NCBI GenBank assembly: GCA_001179505.1
Contig: CDMY01000243.1
Span: forward strand, 61,397-125,396
Length of the DNA stretch: 64,000 nt
DNA from: Vitrella brassicaformis
Lineage: Eukaryota; Sar; Vitrellaceae
Direction of reading: 5' to 3'
Below the pieces are notes generated by a model. It made no database searches. It was not told the origin of the DNA and saw only the letters and a list, made by a program, of their open reading frames with translations. Of this stretch, positions 1 to 18,900 are shown piece after piece. The stretch's first letter is position 1, and each line of letters starts with the position of its first letter. The position numbers and the translations under genes were made by a program.

Positions 1-774
1 TTGCCCTCGCCCTCTCATATACAGCGCAACGGTCAGTTGCTTGACTGTCGTGGATTGGATGGATGGACTAGTCCACTCGTGGGTGAGAAGGACATGCATA
101 CAAAGAGCGAAAGGAATGAACGGGGTCAACCCAACCACCATTAGAGCACACCATACCATGCCATACTGGTCCGCGTCCACATCCATCCATCGGTAGGGTG
201 GGATGGGGTGGGTGCCGACGGATACAGTACACGTACTGGATAAAGGCACGGTGCACTCACTCACCACACTACACCTTACCCCACCCCAGCGGTTCCACGG
301 CTGTACAAATACCCCCATCCATCCCCCTTGCACCACAAGCTCCTTACAAGCTCTTCCGGGCACATACCTGCCGACTGACTGTCTCCCGGACTCCCCACCC
401 ACTGCCTCCCTCCGGCCACCTGGCCTGGCGGATACCATACACACACAAAACAGCAGAAGACAAGGCAGCCAGCCAGAGAGGGGAAAAAGAGCCAAGCCAG
501 GTGGTGGCTGGGTGGGGAAGGAGACACAGTGTGCCCGCCGCAGACCACTCAACAACTGTACGTACCTGATTGACTCTGCGTCCGCAGTGCACGCAGTGAG
601 TGCACTGCACGCCACCCACCCACTCACTCACCCACCCAATGGAGGCCAGCAAAACGAGACGAGACAGTCCCTCTGTCCCTCCCTCCCTCCTTCCGAGACA
701 CCCACTGCACTAACTGCATCCTTTCCTTCCCCATACTCACACATGCACATGTGTGTATCATCTCTCCGGTCATG
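1..774. other. Gene-free 3' flank with simple repeats
   Basis: No convincing exon is seen on either strand. The stretch is rich in short CCAC/CCAT and CTCC runs that create open frames by composition only. It probably holds the 3' UTR of the minus-strand bZIP gene that ends at 775 and the edge of a neighbouring locus outside the window. Confidence 0.5.
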
Positions 775-2704
775 TCATGTCTTGTCCGCCCCACCCCTCT
801 CCCCGCCCTCCCCCTGGCTCCCAACAGCAGCGTTGACCAACTGAAGGGCCGTTCCAGCCACTGCTAAGCGCATGGGAAGCAAGGGGACCGGCTGCTGTCT
901 CGGCTGCTGTCTCGGCTGCTGCTCCTTCTCGGCCTTAATCTCGGTCAGCTGAGGCGATCTGCTGCGGTCGTCCGCCGATGGGGAAGGGTCGTCTCTGTCA
1001 GCAGCCTCGTCGCCGCTGTCCACATCTGGCAGGGACGAGGCGAGATGCAGCACATCGCCCAGATCCGGCGGGTGGTCGAGATGCAGCCCTGTGGCCCTGA
1101 AGGCTTGGTCGGCCCGGAGCCTGTCGACGCCCACCCGATAGCTCTCCAGGGCCCCTTTCAGCCGGGCGGTGGCCTCTTTGTACTGCCGCAGGTGCCGTCT
1201 CTTGACCCTGAGCTCCTCCTCCAGAGGGCCGATCCGGTGCAGCGCCTCCCTCTTACGTCGCTGTGACTCCCGTGCACTGGCCCTGTTGCGCCTGATCCTC
1301 ACGCATGACCGGCAGTTGCACGAGGGGTCGTTGCCTTTGAGGGTGCAGCCGGTCTTGCTCGTGGTCGGATCCTCGGAAATGGGTTGCAGCGCGTCAGAGA
1401 GAACCCTCGGATGCCTCTCTCGCATCGCCGTGGCCGTGTGGTTGACAATCGTGCTCGACCGTTTCCTGGGGCCAGGCGGCCGTGTCGGCTGGTCGGGCAG
1501 GCCTTCGTCCGCCAGCTCGCCCTTGGGTGCCACATCGGTGTCCATGGGCGTGGTGCCGGTGTCTGCCGACTTGTCTGCCTCCTGCATCCAGTGCCAGTCG
1601 GCGGGAGGGGGCTGGGGGAAGGGTGGGTGGGCGTATGGCAGGGGCACTGGGGCTGGGACATGGGAGTAGGAAAGGGGCGGCGCCGTCGCCAGGGGGGGCG
1701 GAATGGCCGTGGCCGGGAAAGGGTCGCCTCTCTGCTGCAGGTACTGCATTATCGGCTGACAGCAACAAAGCAGCAACGACACACACATCACACATCCTCT
1801 CTGTCTGTCTGCCTGAAAGCTGCTGTCCGTTTGCTGCATACCTACCTACCTGGTAAGCGTCTGGCGGCAGCAGCCGCAACATGTTGATGACCTCCTGCGA
1901 GCTATACCCCTGCAGCTGCCTGTGGAGGTCCTCCATCGACGGCGGAGACTCAAACAAGCAGGGCGGCCCCACACCCGCCGGTGGCAGGGGGTCCTCCTGC
2001 GGCACAAACATCGCAAATTCCTGCCGCACGGCATCCCGGATGAGCGGCAGCAGCCCGAAGGCGTCCTTGAGGGCCGGCACACTATCCATGAGCTCGTGGA
2101 AGGCCATGACGCCGGGGCAGTAGAAGGTCCCATCCTGGGAGAACAGACTCTTGATGTCAGGGGTGGGGTCAGGGGTGGGCTGCCGCCCCAGCGACTCCAG
2201 CCTGTGGAACAGGAGGTTTAGCCGGGGCACCAGATCCACGCCGCTGAGGCCCTCCGCGCCGCCGCCATAGAAGCGATAGAGCAGGTTGGTCCTCTCCAGG
2301 GGCGGGGGCGGTGTTGAGGTGAGCTGCAGGAGCACGCACAGGTTGCGCAGGAAGCATCTGGGGGTGAGGTGGCCGGTGGCCGAGCCGTGGATGAGCGCTT
2401 GCAGGAAAAGATCTGCCGTGAGCTGGGAGAAGAGGGGGTGGGAAGATGGGGCAGACGGAGATGGGCCTGCAGTGTCGGTATCGTCGGCCTCAGACGGGTC
2501 CAGCCTGCACACACACACACACACACACACGTGTGCACACATGCCAGACAAGAGATGGAGAGAGTTCCCGTGAAGGCTCCCTCGTCACCTTTGGTTGAGT
2601 GCCAGCCATTCCTCGCGCGTCATGGCGGCATCGCTGCTCTCGAAAATCTTCAACTCGTCCAGCGTGACATTCTGATGGACAAGCTTCATCAGAAAGGCCT
2701 CCAT
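775..2704 (-). CDS. bZIP-domain protein
   Basis: Three exons are inferred: about 2590-2704 (start MEAFLMKLVH), about 1852-2503, and about 775-1745, joined by introns with GT...AG on the minus strand. The first intron ends in a long TG tract followed by CAG. The last exon carries a bZIP basic region: NRASARESQRRKR resembles the N-x2-A-x3-S/R core of bZIP factors. A heptad-spaced hydrophobic and charged helix (IGPLEEELRVKRRHLRQY) and a short CxCxxC stretch (CNCRSC) just before the basic region are also present. The roughly 240 residues before it, with SFLQ/MAFHELMD-type helical segments, match no family I recognise. The C-terminus is acidic, then Gln/Pro-rich. Likely a nuclear DNA-binding transcription factor; the zipper is short and its leucine spacing imperfect, so dimerisation is inferred. 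Confidence 0.7.
2508..2530 (-). repeat. TG tract fused to a 3' splice site (bZIP gene)
   Basis: On the transcript strand this is an uninterrupted TG tract ending GCAG directly before the second exon, replacing a normal polypyrimidine tract. Confidence 0.75.
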
Positions 2705-3076
2705 CCCAGCTGCTGCTCAGATCATCAGCTCAGACCGCAGAAGGAGAGCCAGAAGCGCCTCCCCGATGCTGTAGCTCCTCTGGTGCACCTAGCTGCAGAG
2801 AGGCCCATAGTGAACGAAGGCGTCGTCGAATCGTAACTTCGATGTGTGAACGGCGGATCTCGAACTGTCGCCATGACGACAGCGCCATACTGCTGAAAAC
2901 AGAGGGGAAATCTCGGTGGCCTAGTGGCAGCGCATGAGATGACTTAGGACAGGTCTCTCGTCAAACCTTTCACCGACGCGATGCGGCAAAGAGGACGTGC
3001 CAACACAGGACGCATCCAGGGATCTGTAGACGCCGCTTGATGCAAACGCCGCTCTGATCTTTAAGCCCGACTCCCG
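2705..3076. promoter_or_regulatory. Divergent intergenic spacer (bZIP / nucleoporin-like)
   Basis: This spacer lies between the divergent starts at 2704 (-) and 3077 (+) and must hold both promoters. No TATA box or other element can be named. Open frames inside it are short and lack family signal. Confidence 0.45.
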
Positions 3077-3336
3077 ATGGCTACCACCGAGGGAGGCACT
3101 GCTCCGCGAGCGGGCTCCACCGCCATGAGAGCCTTCTCCACGCAGGAGGCCGATGCAGCAATCGGGACCCTGTTCGCACAAGTCGGCGGCATCTCAGACC
3201 TGCACACGCACAAGCGGTTCGGCAGTCGGCTGGCCCCTCTGGTGAGTGAGCGGGATGAACACAGAACGCACAGAGTGGCTGATGCATGCAGCGTCCACAC
3301 AGCACCACCATACATACCCTCTGTGTGAGTGTCCGT

Positions 3337-3369
<33 letters not shown>

Positions 3370-6300
3370 ATTCAGCGAAGAGCCATCAAGACGGGCGGCG
3401 CGGTGCTGGTAGATCTGGTGGCGAGCGCGTCACATTCGCCGACGGTGTTCATCGTGACGGGTCAGCAGCCGATGTCGTCGATGAGTGTGGCAATGACCAG
3501 GGTGACGGTGGGTGTGGTCATGGGCCCGCTGGCGGGCGTGGCGGGCGACGAGATGCGCGAGGAGCAAATCGTGACATGCAGCTTCACCGTGGACGTGGAG
3601 GGATACGACGTCGGCAAGTGAGCACAAGTGCCTCAGTGGGAATGAATCAGTGAGGGCAGGCTGGCTGGCTGGTCTGCTCAGGTCTGGGTATTTCGTTCGT
3701 GTGGCTGCAAACATGGACGGCACCCGGCTTGCACTGTATGCGGCCAAGTGTTGCGCCGTCTTCAATGTGCCCATCACCAGACACGTAAGCAGGCCAACGC
3801 CGCGAAACAGAGCCACACCGCCCGACGTGCGTGAGTATGAACCAGGGCTGCCTCTGTTTGGCTGTTGTCAGATGGGCAGGCCAAGGCTCGAGGGTTCGCT
3901 GGTCCACTGTCAGCTCATCGCCGATGACGCCGAAGACGGTAAGCCGCAACCACACCCATTCAACACAATATATCATGCTCCCTCCCCTCCTGGCTGGTTG
4001 ACGTCTGTCAGATGCCGCCCATCCCCCGCTCATCATGAAGGCCGAGTGGCACCCCTTCTCTCCGGGCCACCTGGTGGTGCTGCGGGTGTCCAACTACCCG
4101 CCCGAGTCCAGCACTCCGCCCGACGCCACTTTTGCCACCTATAATGTGACCGAGTCTGCTGTCGATGCAGAGCTGCAGCTGGAGCTGCCGGCCACGTGCG
4201 AGGCGCCATCGGGGGAGGAGCAGGGGGCGGGACGACCCAGGATGTGCTCATTAGGGGTGAGGGGAAAGGAACTCTGCACATGAATGAAGGGACCCGGTCG
4301 CCGGATCCTGCTGGTGCTGTGTGTGCAGGTGCTGGGCGTGCATGTTCCGTATGACCCCTCTGCTGACCTGCCAGTGGACTTCACCTTCATGCGCGACGAA
4401 GGGCCCCTGTGGCACCAGCTCGCCGCCATGATCGTCACACAGAAAGGTCGCCTCTTTGCGATCACACCCCTTCTCCCGCGCCAGTGCCGGCTGCCCATGG
4501 GCGTGTTCGACGACATGCTGAGCATGGTGGGCAGCCCCGACCTGATGCCGCCGGCCGGGGACGGGGAGGGGCAGGGGGAGGACATGGTTGGGGCCGAGGA
4601 GAGGAGCATGGTGCACAGGTGGCTCGACGAGGTGCTCAGGGACGTCAAGCGGTCCAACAACGGCGAGGAAGACCACGTGATCCTCGAGTAAGTTTGTGAA
4701 GACAGACAGACAGATGTGTATGTGTAATGGACGGACGGATGGATGGATGGATGTATGGATGCAGGTACTCTTTCGGAGCGTACAAGCCTCGCGTGCAGGA
4801 GATCAGTGTCAGTGCGGCCAAGGGGGCGGCGTACGTGCCGCCAGCAGAGGTGCGGCCGCCGCAGTACTCGGCAGTGGCCGTGATCACAGATTTCCCCGCC
4901 CTGAGCATCGCTCTGGGCCGCGCAGGGGGCAATGTGGATCTCGTCCAAGTCACGGGGGCCATCCCACCGCTGCTCACCCACACAGAGGTGAGCTTGGGTG
5001 GGGTGGGGTGGGTGGGGTGGGCAGGAGCACCCATATCGATGACGGACTGATTATGTGGACTCGTTTGTGTGTGCAGAAGCTGGACTCGGATGCGGTGGTG
5101 AGTGGTGGGTTGGAGGGTCGCATCTTCGAGACTGTGAGTCTGGGCTCGGCCGTCTTCGCCTCGGCCCCCGTGACATTCGTCAACCACGTGCTGCCCGGCA
5201 GCGCACCAGGAGTCATCGCCAGAACCGCACAAGTGAGACAGACGGGACGGGGGGAAAGGGAACAAAAGTGACTGATATCTCCCCCACCACCCTCTCTCTC
5301 TGTGTCTGTTGCTGCATTCATGTCATGCAGATGGTGTGTCACGTGAGCTTCTACTGGCTCAAGTGGCTGCAGGACACCTACAGCGAGATCGCCGACGACC
5401 CCTCCCAGGCTCCCCCGACCCTCCCCTCTTTCCATCGCCCCCCGCCCGACCTCATCGACACCCGTCGTGTGGCCGTCCACCACCTCGCGCGTGTCACCAC
5501 CTCCCACCCCCACAGCACCATTTTCGGGCTCATCTTCGACCGAACGCCCCCCGCACTGAGCACCGGGCGCATTCGCCGGTTCGAGGACATGACGCGTCTT
5601 GGTGTGTTGTGCGAGGTGTGGGTTGAGGGCGAGGCGGGCATCATGCCCAACATGCGCAAGGTGTCGGGGACGAGCGAGCTGATTCGCGACATGGTCATCG
5701 GCAGTGGCAGTGGCAGTGGCAGGGGTGTGCGTGAGGTCGGGGAGAGGTACTCGGCGGACAGGCCGAGGGAGAGGGAGAGAGGCGATGGTGACGAAGAGGA
5801 GGACGAGCAGGGTGCGCTGCTGCGGCACTACCTGAGGGCGAGGGGGCTGTTGCGGAGGGGCCCAGTATTCGGCAGCCCGCCAGACACCGACGACATGCAC
5901 GAGGTGGGTCACTCACTCACCAACACAAGCAAGACACACACACACGTATGTATGCAAACACCCGAACACCCACACACGCACCTGTTTGTTCCTCTCTCAA
6001 CGTCAGTTGGGTCGCTGGCTGGTGGAGTCTCTGCGCCACGGTGCCGGCTCCTTCGTCGACAGCCACCTGGAGCACAGGCAGGCCATCAAAGTTCTTGCAG
6101 AAGCCATCCCCGACCGCTTCCAGGAGAACATCAACCGCAACGACCGCGCCAAGGCACAGAACGACACCGCCCATGCGCAGCTACAGGCCCTCTGCAATAA
6201 GTTCCGAGACATACAGACCGCTCACGTGAGCGACGGGGTGGGCATGCCGCCGCCGGGATTGCAATATGTGTGTGGGTGTTGGTGGGTGTGGTGTGGTAAG

Positions 6301-6734
6301 GCTGAGCTGCAGTCGAAGTTCGAGTCGCTGCGGGCGAGGGTGCAGTCGCGGATTGACAGCCGAGTGCTGGACGCCCTGTCGCTTCAGATGGGGGCGGGCG
6401 TCATGGCCCAGCTGGCGGAGGCAAAGCAGCTACTGGCGCGGCACAAGAGATCCGTCAGCACATACACTACACCTGGTCAGTCAGCACGTGGTGGAGGCAC
6501 CGCACCTCGCTGTATGGGTGTGTTGTCACGGTCGTGGCGCCTGTCTGTCTGTCTGTCTGGATGGATGGATGGATTGATGTCTTTGATGGAGCAGACGACA
6601 GTATGAATGCGGTGCGGGTGCTGGAGGAGTCGCTGGATAACGTGAGCCAGAGGGCCAACAAGCTGCTCAAGGCCATCGATGACGTCTCCAGGAAGGCATA
6701 CACACGACCAGACAGAGAGACTCAGCCGGCGTAG
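3077..6734 (+). CDS. Nup88/Nup82-like nucleoporin (putative)
   Basis: About 12 exons are inferred (near 3077-3241, 3376-3620, 3713-3785, 3872-3930, 4013-4252, 4329-4690, 4765-4988, 5077-5234, 5331-5905, 6006-6224, 6301-6472, 6596-6734). Splice sites are good, for example ...TCAG|ATGCC at 4013 and GTGAG after 4252. The middle carries a beta-propeller-like blade, AEWHPFSPGHLVVLRV, resembling the WHP-x-S-x2-HLVVL signature of Nup88. It is followed by GRLFAITPLLP, like the conserved cytoplasmic-pore propeller strand. The last three exons form a long charged coiled coil (ELQSKFESLRARVQ, MNAVRVLEESLDNVSQ), as in the Nup88 C-terminus. Expected role: cytoplasmic-face nuclear pore component anchoring Nup214-type partners. 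The N-terminal propeller is divergent and includes a low-complexity acidic/Arg stretch near 5700-5810, so the family call is moderate. Confidence 0.55.
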
Positions 6735-7231
6735 AGACAGAATCTGATGCGCTGCAGGCTGGTAGTGCCATGTATGTGCAGAGACAGACAGACAGAGGGA
6801 GGGCAGGGCTCACACTGTCCAAGTGTCCATAGCCAGATGGTATGTCACCTGTCACCTCTATGCCAAGCGGGAGGGCGATTCCACGGAAATTTGTGACTGT
6901 AAGGATGGGTGTCTGATTGATTGATTGGTTGATTGCTGCACCACATGACAGTCCCAATGAGCATACAGACAGGTGAGGTGGCATGCAGGTATGCGTTTGT
7001 CTTTGGTTAACTGCGGTGAATGCAATGCGCCGTCTCCTCACGTCCACACATGCATCCCGAACGCACACAGTTGAGCGCTCATGCAAGTCCCCTGAGGTAG
7101 TGAGAGACGGAGGGAGGGAGGGAGGGAGGGAGGGAGAAAAGGGTGGTGTGTCTTCGACCCATCATGCAGTCCATGGTCGGTCCACGTACACACACGCTAT
7201 CTATCGGCTGGCTGGAGAGTCACTCGATCGA
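6735..7231. other. Convergent intergenic spacer
   Basis: It lies between the stop codons of the Nup88-like gene (6734) and the U2SURP gene (7232). It contains CAGA repeats at 6780-6800 and a (GGGA)n run near 7110-7137. No exon or RNA gene was recognised; it probably holds both 3' UTRs. Confidence 0.5.
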
Positions 7232-13973
<6,742 letters not shown>

Positions 13974-14164
13974 GACGGCACATCAAACACCAGCGTCCAG
14001 ATCACCAAACCACCTGTCCTCCTTCCTTCTGCGCTTCTTCGGCTTCGATCGCAACTGCGAGCTCGAAACCTGTTCAGCCCCCCCTCCCAGCAGGGAAGGT
14101 AAGAAGAGAGCCAACACCAGCGAGCGCACTTAATCAATCAATCACTGCTTGTTTGTTTCTTTGA
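13974..14164. promoter_or_regulatory. Short bidirectional promoter region (U2SURP / NTAQ1)
   Basis: Only 191 bp separate the divergent start codons of the U2SURP (-) and NTAQ1 (+) genes, so the two promoters must overlap or abut. No named motif is visible. Some 5' UTR must also fit in this space. Confidence 0.55.
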
Positions 14165-15584
14165 ATGCATTCCAGATCTCTCTCCAGCGTCGTCATCGCC
14201 GGGGACGATGAAGTGCGTACAGAGGAGGGTGGAAGCGGCGTCCGGGTGAGTGAAGGATGGCAGACTCGCCCCTCACCTGGAGGGCGGAAGGTGAGTGAGA
14301 TGGCGGTGACGGCATCCATCTGCCTCACCGCTGATTGCAATGAACTCACTGAATTCGTTGTCTGTTCGTTCGATCTGGCGGCAGAGTGCGTGTACACGGC
14401 GTGCTACTGCGAGGAGAACGTCTGGTGGCTCTGCAAGCGCCTCGAGGACTGGAAGAACCGGCCGCCCGCACCGCAAGAACGACAACAAGAAGATGATGAT
14501 GATGAGGATGAGGATGATGATGTCGACATCGCAGGTAGCAGTGGTGTGCGCCGCCCGCCGATGCTGCCCCTGCCCCTGGATGACCTGTCCGTGTCGGTCT
14601 CGTCGCCTCCACCCGGCCAGCAGCACTTTGTGGGTGAGTGGACGGGCTACGCCGTGTTCGTGACGAACCCCAAGCAGCAGACGGTCATGTGGCGGCAGAA
14701 GAGGGGCCGCGGGGCCGATGGGCTCATCGTATGGTCAGTGTGTGTGTCTGCATGGCATGGGCAGGGGAGGGAGGGGAGGGAGGGGCGGGTGGCACACATT
14801 TGTTTGTCGCTGATGTATGTTTCTCTCTCCCTGCCTGCCTGTGTCTCGGTTGGTTCATTTCATTCAGGGACTACCACGTGCTGTTTGTGGCGACCCACCA
14901 CCCGGCTGAGTCGCCGGCAGATGACGAGACCAGGTCGCATCGGCGGGGCGGCAAGCGGAGGAGGGGTGCGGGCAGCCACACCGGGCCCAATGTTTACGTG
15001 TTTGATTTCGACACCACCCTGGGCTTCCCCGTGCCATTTGACGCCTACTCCGTCGAGGCCATACGGCAGGTGCGGTGCGCCGACACTAACTAAAGGACAG
15101 TGCGTGGCGTGCTCCTTACATATGTGCTGACTGTTGCGGGCGGTGTGTGTGTGTGTGTGTGTGTGTGTGCAGGTGCCTCCCAATCTGCACCGGACTTTCC
15201 GTGTGGTCGAGGCCTCGCTCTTCCTGGCGCAGTTCGCGTCGGACCGGTCGCACATGCGCCGTCCCGACGGCTCGTGGCAGGCGCCTCCCCCATCCTACCC
15301 CGTAATACGGCCCCCTGACGGGCAGACAGACATGAACCTCCACACCTACAGGGACATGGACACCAACAAGGTGGGAGGGGACAGACGGGGAGGGGGATGT
15401 GGTTGCAAATCTCTTCTGTCCGGCCATCTCTCTCTCTCTCCCTCTCTCTCTCTCTCTGTGTGTGTGTCAGGATGGTTTGTATGGGCGTGTGTATGGCGAG
15501 AGCGAGTTCGTGAGTCTGTTTGGGTCTGAGAGTGGTGTGGGAGTGCTGATGAACGGCATTGGGGTGGCTCAGCCGGCAATGTAG
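14165..15584 (+). CDS. NTAQ1: Protein N-terminal glutamine amidohydrolase
   Basis: Four or five exons: about 14165-14248, 14391-14733, 14867-15068, 15172-15371 and 15469-15584. The first intron is flanked by CGG|GTGAG and GGCAGAG|TGCG, joining a 28-residue leader to CVYTACYCEENVWWLC, the catalytic-cysteine motif of NTAQ1/WDYHV1. The catalytic histidine is in WDYHV (made by splicing near 14733/14867) and the aspartate in FDFDTTLGFP. FRVVEA, FASDRSHM and the PPPSYP region complete the family signature. The enzyme deamidates N-terminal Gln to Glu, the first step of the Arg/N-degron branch in cytosol or nucleus. Insertions relative to the compact family are an acidic D/E run (about 14485-14530) and a basic RRGGKRRRG loop (about 14940-14970). 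All three catalytic residues are present. The start could shift by a few codons. Confidence 0.93.
15141..15172 (+). repeat. TG tract fused to a 3' splice site (NTAQ1 gene)
   Basis: (GT)n runs straight into GCAG before the exon starting with VPPNLHRTFRVVEA. Confidence 0.8.
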
Positions 15585-15961
15585 TGAGTGCAGTGTGGAT
15601 GCCTGTAGAAGCGTGATACATTCCATTTATGTATCTGTGAGTGGGGGCCGGGGCGCTGGATGGGATGCTGCCCTGCCTGCCTGCCTGCTTCGGTCCATGC
15701 CGGCGCGTGCGGCGGCTCCACAAATGAATCAAACAAGGCAGGCTTGAAACTCTTGGCGGCTGTCTGTCTCTTTGTCCAAGTCCGATCGGATCGCACCGCA
15801 CCGCACCCAGCCACCCACTCACTCACGCACTAACAGTCTCAATTACTTGCGCACACGAAGAGCACTCCCGTGTTTGCGTCGACCAGTCAGTCAGACGTTC
15901 CCAATGCATGCATACATGTGTGGCGTAGTCTAATGCGTCAAGGGGCAGTGTGTGTGCCTTG
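15585..15961. other. Convergent intergenic spacer
   Basis: This spacer lies between the stops of the NTAQ1 gene and the beta-adaptin gene. No exon or RNA gene was recognised; it is expected to contain both 3' UTRs. Confidence 0.5.
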
Positions 15962-18900
15962 TTAGTGCCAGTGCGGGTTGTCAATCATCAGCCCGTCCTC
16001 TGGAGGGTCAAACTCTTGGCCACTTGAGCCTGGAACAGCGGGATCTGCACACACACACGCACACACACACTCATGTGGGGCGTGATGTGGTTGTTGTGTA
16101 TTCTCTGTCGGCTGACTGACCAGCGGCCCCGCCTCCGTCCTGGTGACGACTTTGACGCCGTTGCCGCTCTTCTGCAGAGATATCTCGGCCAACACCACCA
16201 GGCGATTAGTCGTTGTGCAGCTGAAGTACAGCGAATCCTGCACCAACAAGCGAGGAGGGAGAGGGAGGTATTGTGGTGTGGTGCTTTGGTGTGTCTGGTG
16301 AATATAGCTATCCTTTGCGTCTTACAAAGGTGTCAGCGGCTCTCTGTGCGACCAGCTTGATGTTGACGGCTGCCAGGGTCTGGATGCACTGAGCGCTCGG
16401 GAGCGGCTGGGGCGCCATGGCCATCACCGACACCTGGCAGGCACCAACCAAACCAGGCCAGATCGATCAGTGCACTGCACTGCACTGATGCGCTGTGTAT
16501 GGCCGCCCTGCCCTAGACGGCAGGGCACCCACCCACCTGTTTGGCCTCTCCGATTCTGGCCCAGAGGTCTTTGAAGGTGTCCTTGTCGGTGCTGTCGTCC
16601 TCGACCAGCAAGACGCCAAAGTCGACAGGCACGTTGAAGTAAAACACATCCAAGGACGTCTTGACGGCAACCTGTTTGTGTACGTGGACGGACACACCAT
16701 CCATCCAGCCATCCACTGCGCATCTACCCATCCGTCCGTCCCGTGTTTCCATTGCTGCAGTCAGTTAGTTACCTGTAGGATGAGTGGCACGGCGGGCGGG
16801 TTGTTGGACAGCAGCTGGTTGGGCGTGACCGGCAGGCTGGCAGCTGTCATGTCAAGACACATATATTTGATCAGCAATGAATGCATGACGCGACGATGAA
16901 TCAATCCGTGTGGCGTCTCGTCTTGTTTGTTGCGACTGCTCACTTGCTGTCTGCCCAGGGGCCAGGTCTTGCACCTGCAGCGGACCACCAGGGGCCAAAC
17001 CGAACCTGAGAGATTCACACACACAAGGCTGGCTCATGATTGACAGCTGACGGACGGGAATGGGAGCGGGAGTGGGGGAGGTGTTTGTTCGCTCGCGCCT
17101 ACGGGTTTTTATTGAACTGAATGGCCCATCCGGAGAGGGGCATCTGCGACATGTTGCCGAACGTCATCTGCAGCACTATCGAACCTGAGAGACAGCACAC
17201 ACACAGTGGGCTGGCTTCATTCACTTGACTGGTGCGGACTGCGCAGTGTGTCGTGTGTCCCCACCTCTGAATCGTGTGAGTGCAGCGGCGACTTTCAGTC
17301 CCCTCTGGCCCTTCTGGCCGGGCTGGTCCGCATTCAGCACCATCTGCTGAGGCACAGTGGGCGCCTGCATCCAATACGCACACACACATATACAAAGCGA
17401 CCGGCTCCGCGCAGTTTATAAGTGTGTCTACTTACCGCAGCGGTAGGAGTGGTGGTGGTTGTGGTGTCGTCTAGTCCGAGCAGGTCTGTGGGCTCGCCGC
17501 CGCTCGACTCGTCGTCGCGGTCACGGTCCCTGTCGACACACAGATAGAGATGGAAAGCCATGTGCCGGTTCGTCAGTTCGTGTGTCTGTCTGTGGACGTG
17601 TGTGCATCAGTGCATTCAGTGCGTGGCGTGCCTGTCTCGGTCTCGCTCGTCCTCTTCATCGGACTCATACGCAGGGCTGCAGCAGGCAGGCACACGATCC
17701 GAGTGAATATGGACAAAACATGACCCCACCATGCCTGGGGGTGTGTGTGTGTGTGTGGAGGAGCGTAAGTACAGTACCCTTCCTTCATTTCCTGTCGCAG
17801 GCGGGCCACTTTGTCTTCCTCCTCCTCTTCCTCCTCCTCGTCCTCATACTCACCTGCACACACACACACACACACACATCCATCCACTCATCATCAATCT
17901 CCTATGCGTGTGTGGTGTGTCGTAGCTACCCTTTTGGACGGTTCTGAGTCGCGTGACGAAGGCCTCGGGGAGTTTGTGGTAGACCGACGACAGCATGGCG
18001 ATGTTGTCGATCAGCCGGTCCAGCACGCTCGAGTCCAGCGAATAGGAATCGTCGCTTATCGTCGGCTTGTCGGCCAGCACCACTTGCTGCACGCACGCAC
18101 CCATCACCCATGGCACACACACACCACAGATGGAGGCAGAGAGGCAAGTGCTGCACCTCTCCTCGTCTGTGTGTGTGTGTGTGTGAGAGAGAGAGGTTCC
18201 AGAGAGGTTACACACTTTGGTTGCCTCGGGGTTAGACGAGAGGAGCCGCCAGTAGATGTAGCCCCTGTCACGCAAATCGGGGTTCTCGCTCTCCTCTGTG
18301 GACATCTTCAACACCTGCAGGAACCAGCCATCCGTCATGCGCTCATGTGTATGTGTGTCTTGAGAGCGAGTAGTCTCGGGAGCGGAGCACCCACCTTTGT
18401 GACCATGTCCTGCGTGCTGCTGGGGGTCTTCAGGAACAGCTTCACTGTAGCCGTCAAAATCTGCACCGCGCACCGCACACACGCATGTTATGTGTCCATC
18501 CATCCGTCCCTTCGTCTGCATGTCTTGTCGGTTGGTCCATCTGTGTACCTGAAGCTGCACCGATGGCGTCTCGTCGTGGAAGGACTCGAGGAACGAGTCC
18601 AGCAGCTCGTCGGCATTGTCAATCCTCTCAGCGTACTCCCCTGACGCCCAGAGGATAGAGGGGACACACGGCGCCACATTCAGCCTCCCCTCCCTCCCTC
18701 CCTCCCTGTAGGTGCGTTCCGTCACCCACCGATAATCCAGATCATGGACGCCTTTGCCTCCGGTTCGTCGAGCGAGTCGAGGTTCTCGCACAGCGCTGAA
18801 ATGATGGACTCGTATCGGTTGGGATATTTGCGGAAGATGTCCTTGATGACGACTATGGCCTCTTGCACCACGTAGTTGACGCGCGTCTCGATCAGGTCCA

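Noticed and set aside
2915-2985. tRNA-like string GGTGGCCTAGTGGCAGCGCA
   Set aside because: It resembles an A box only. No B box (GGTTCGAATCC-type) or cloverleaf pairing follows.
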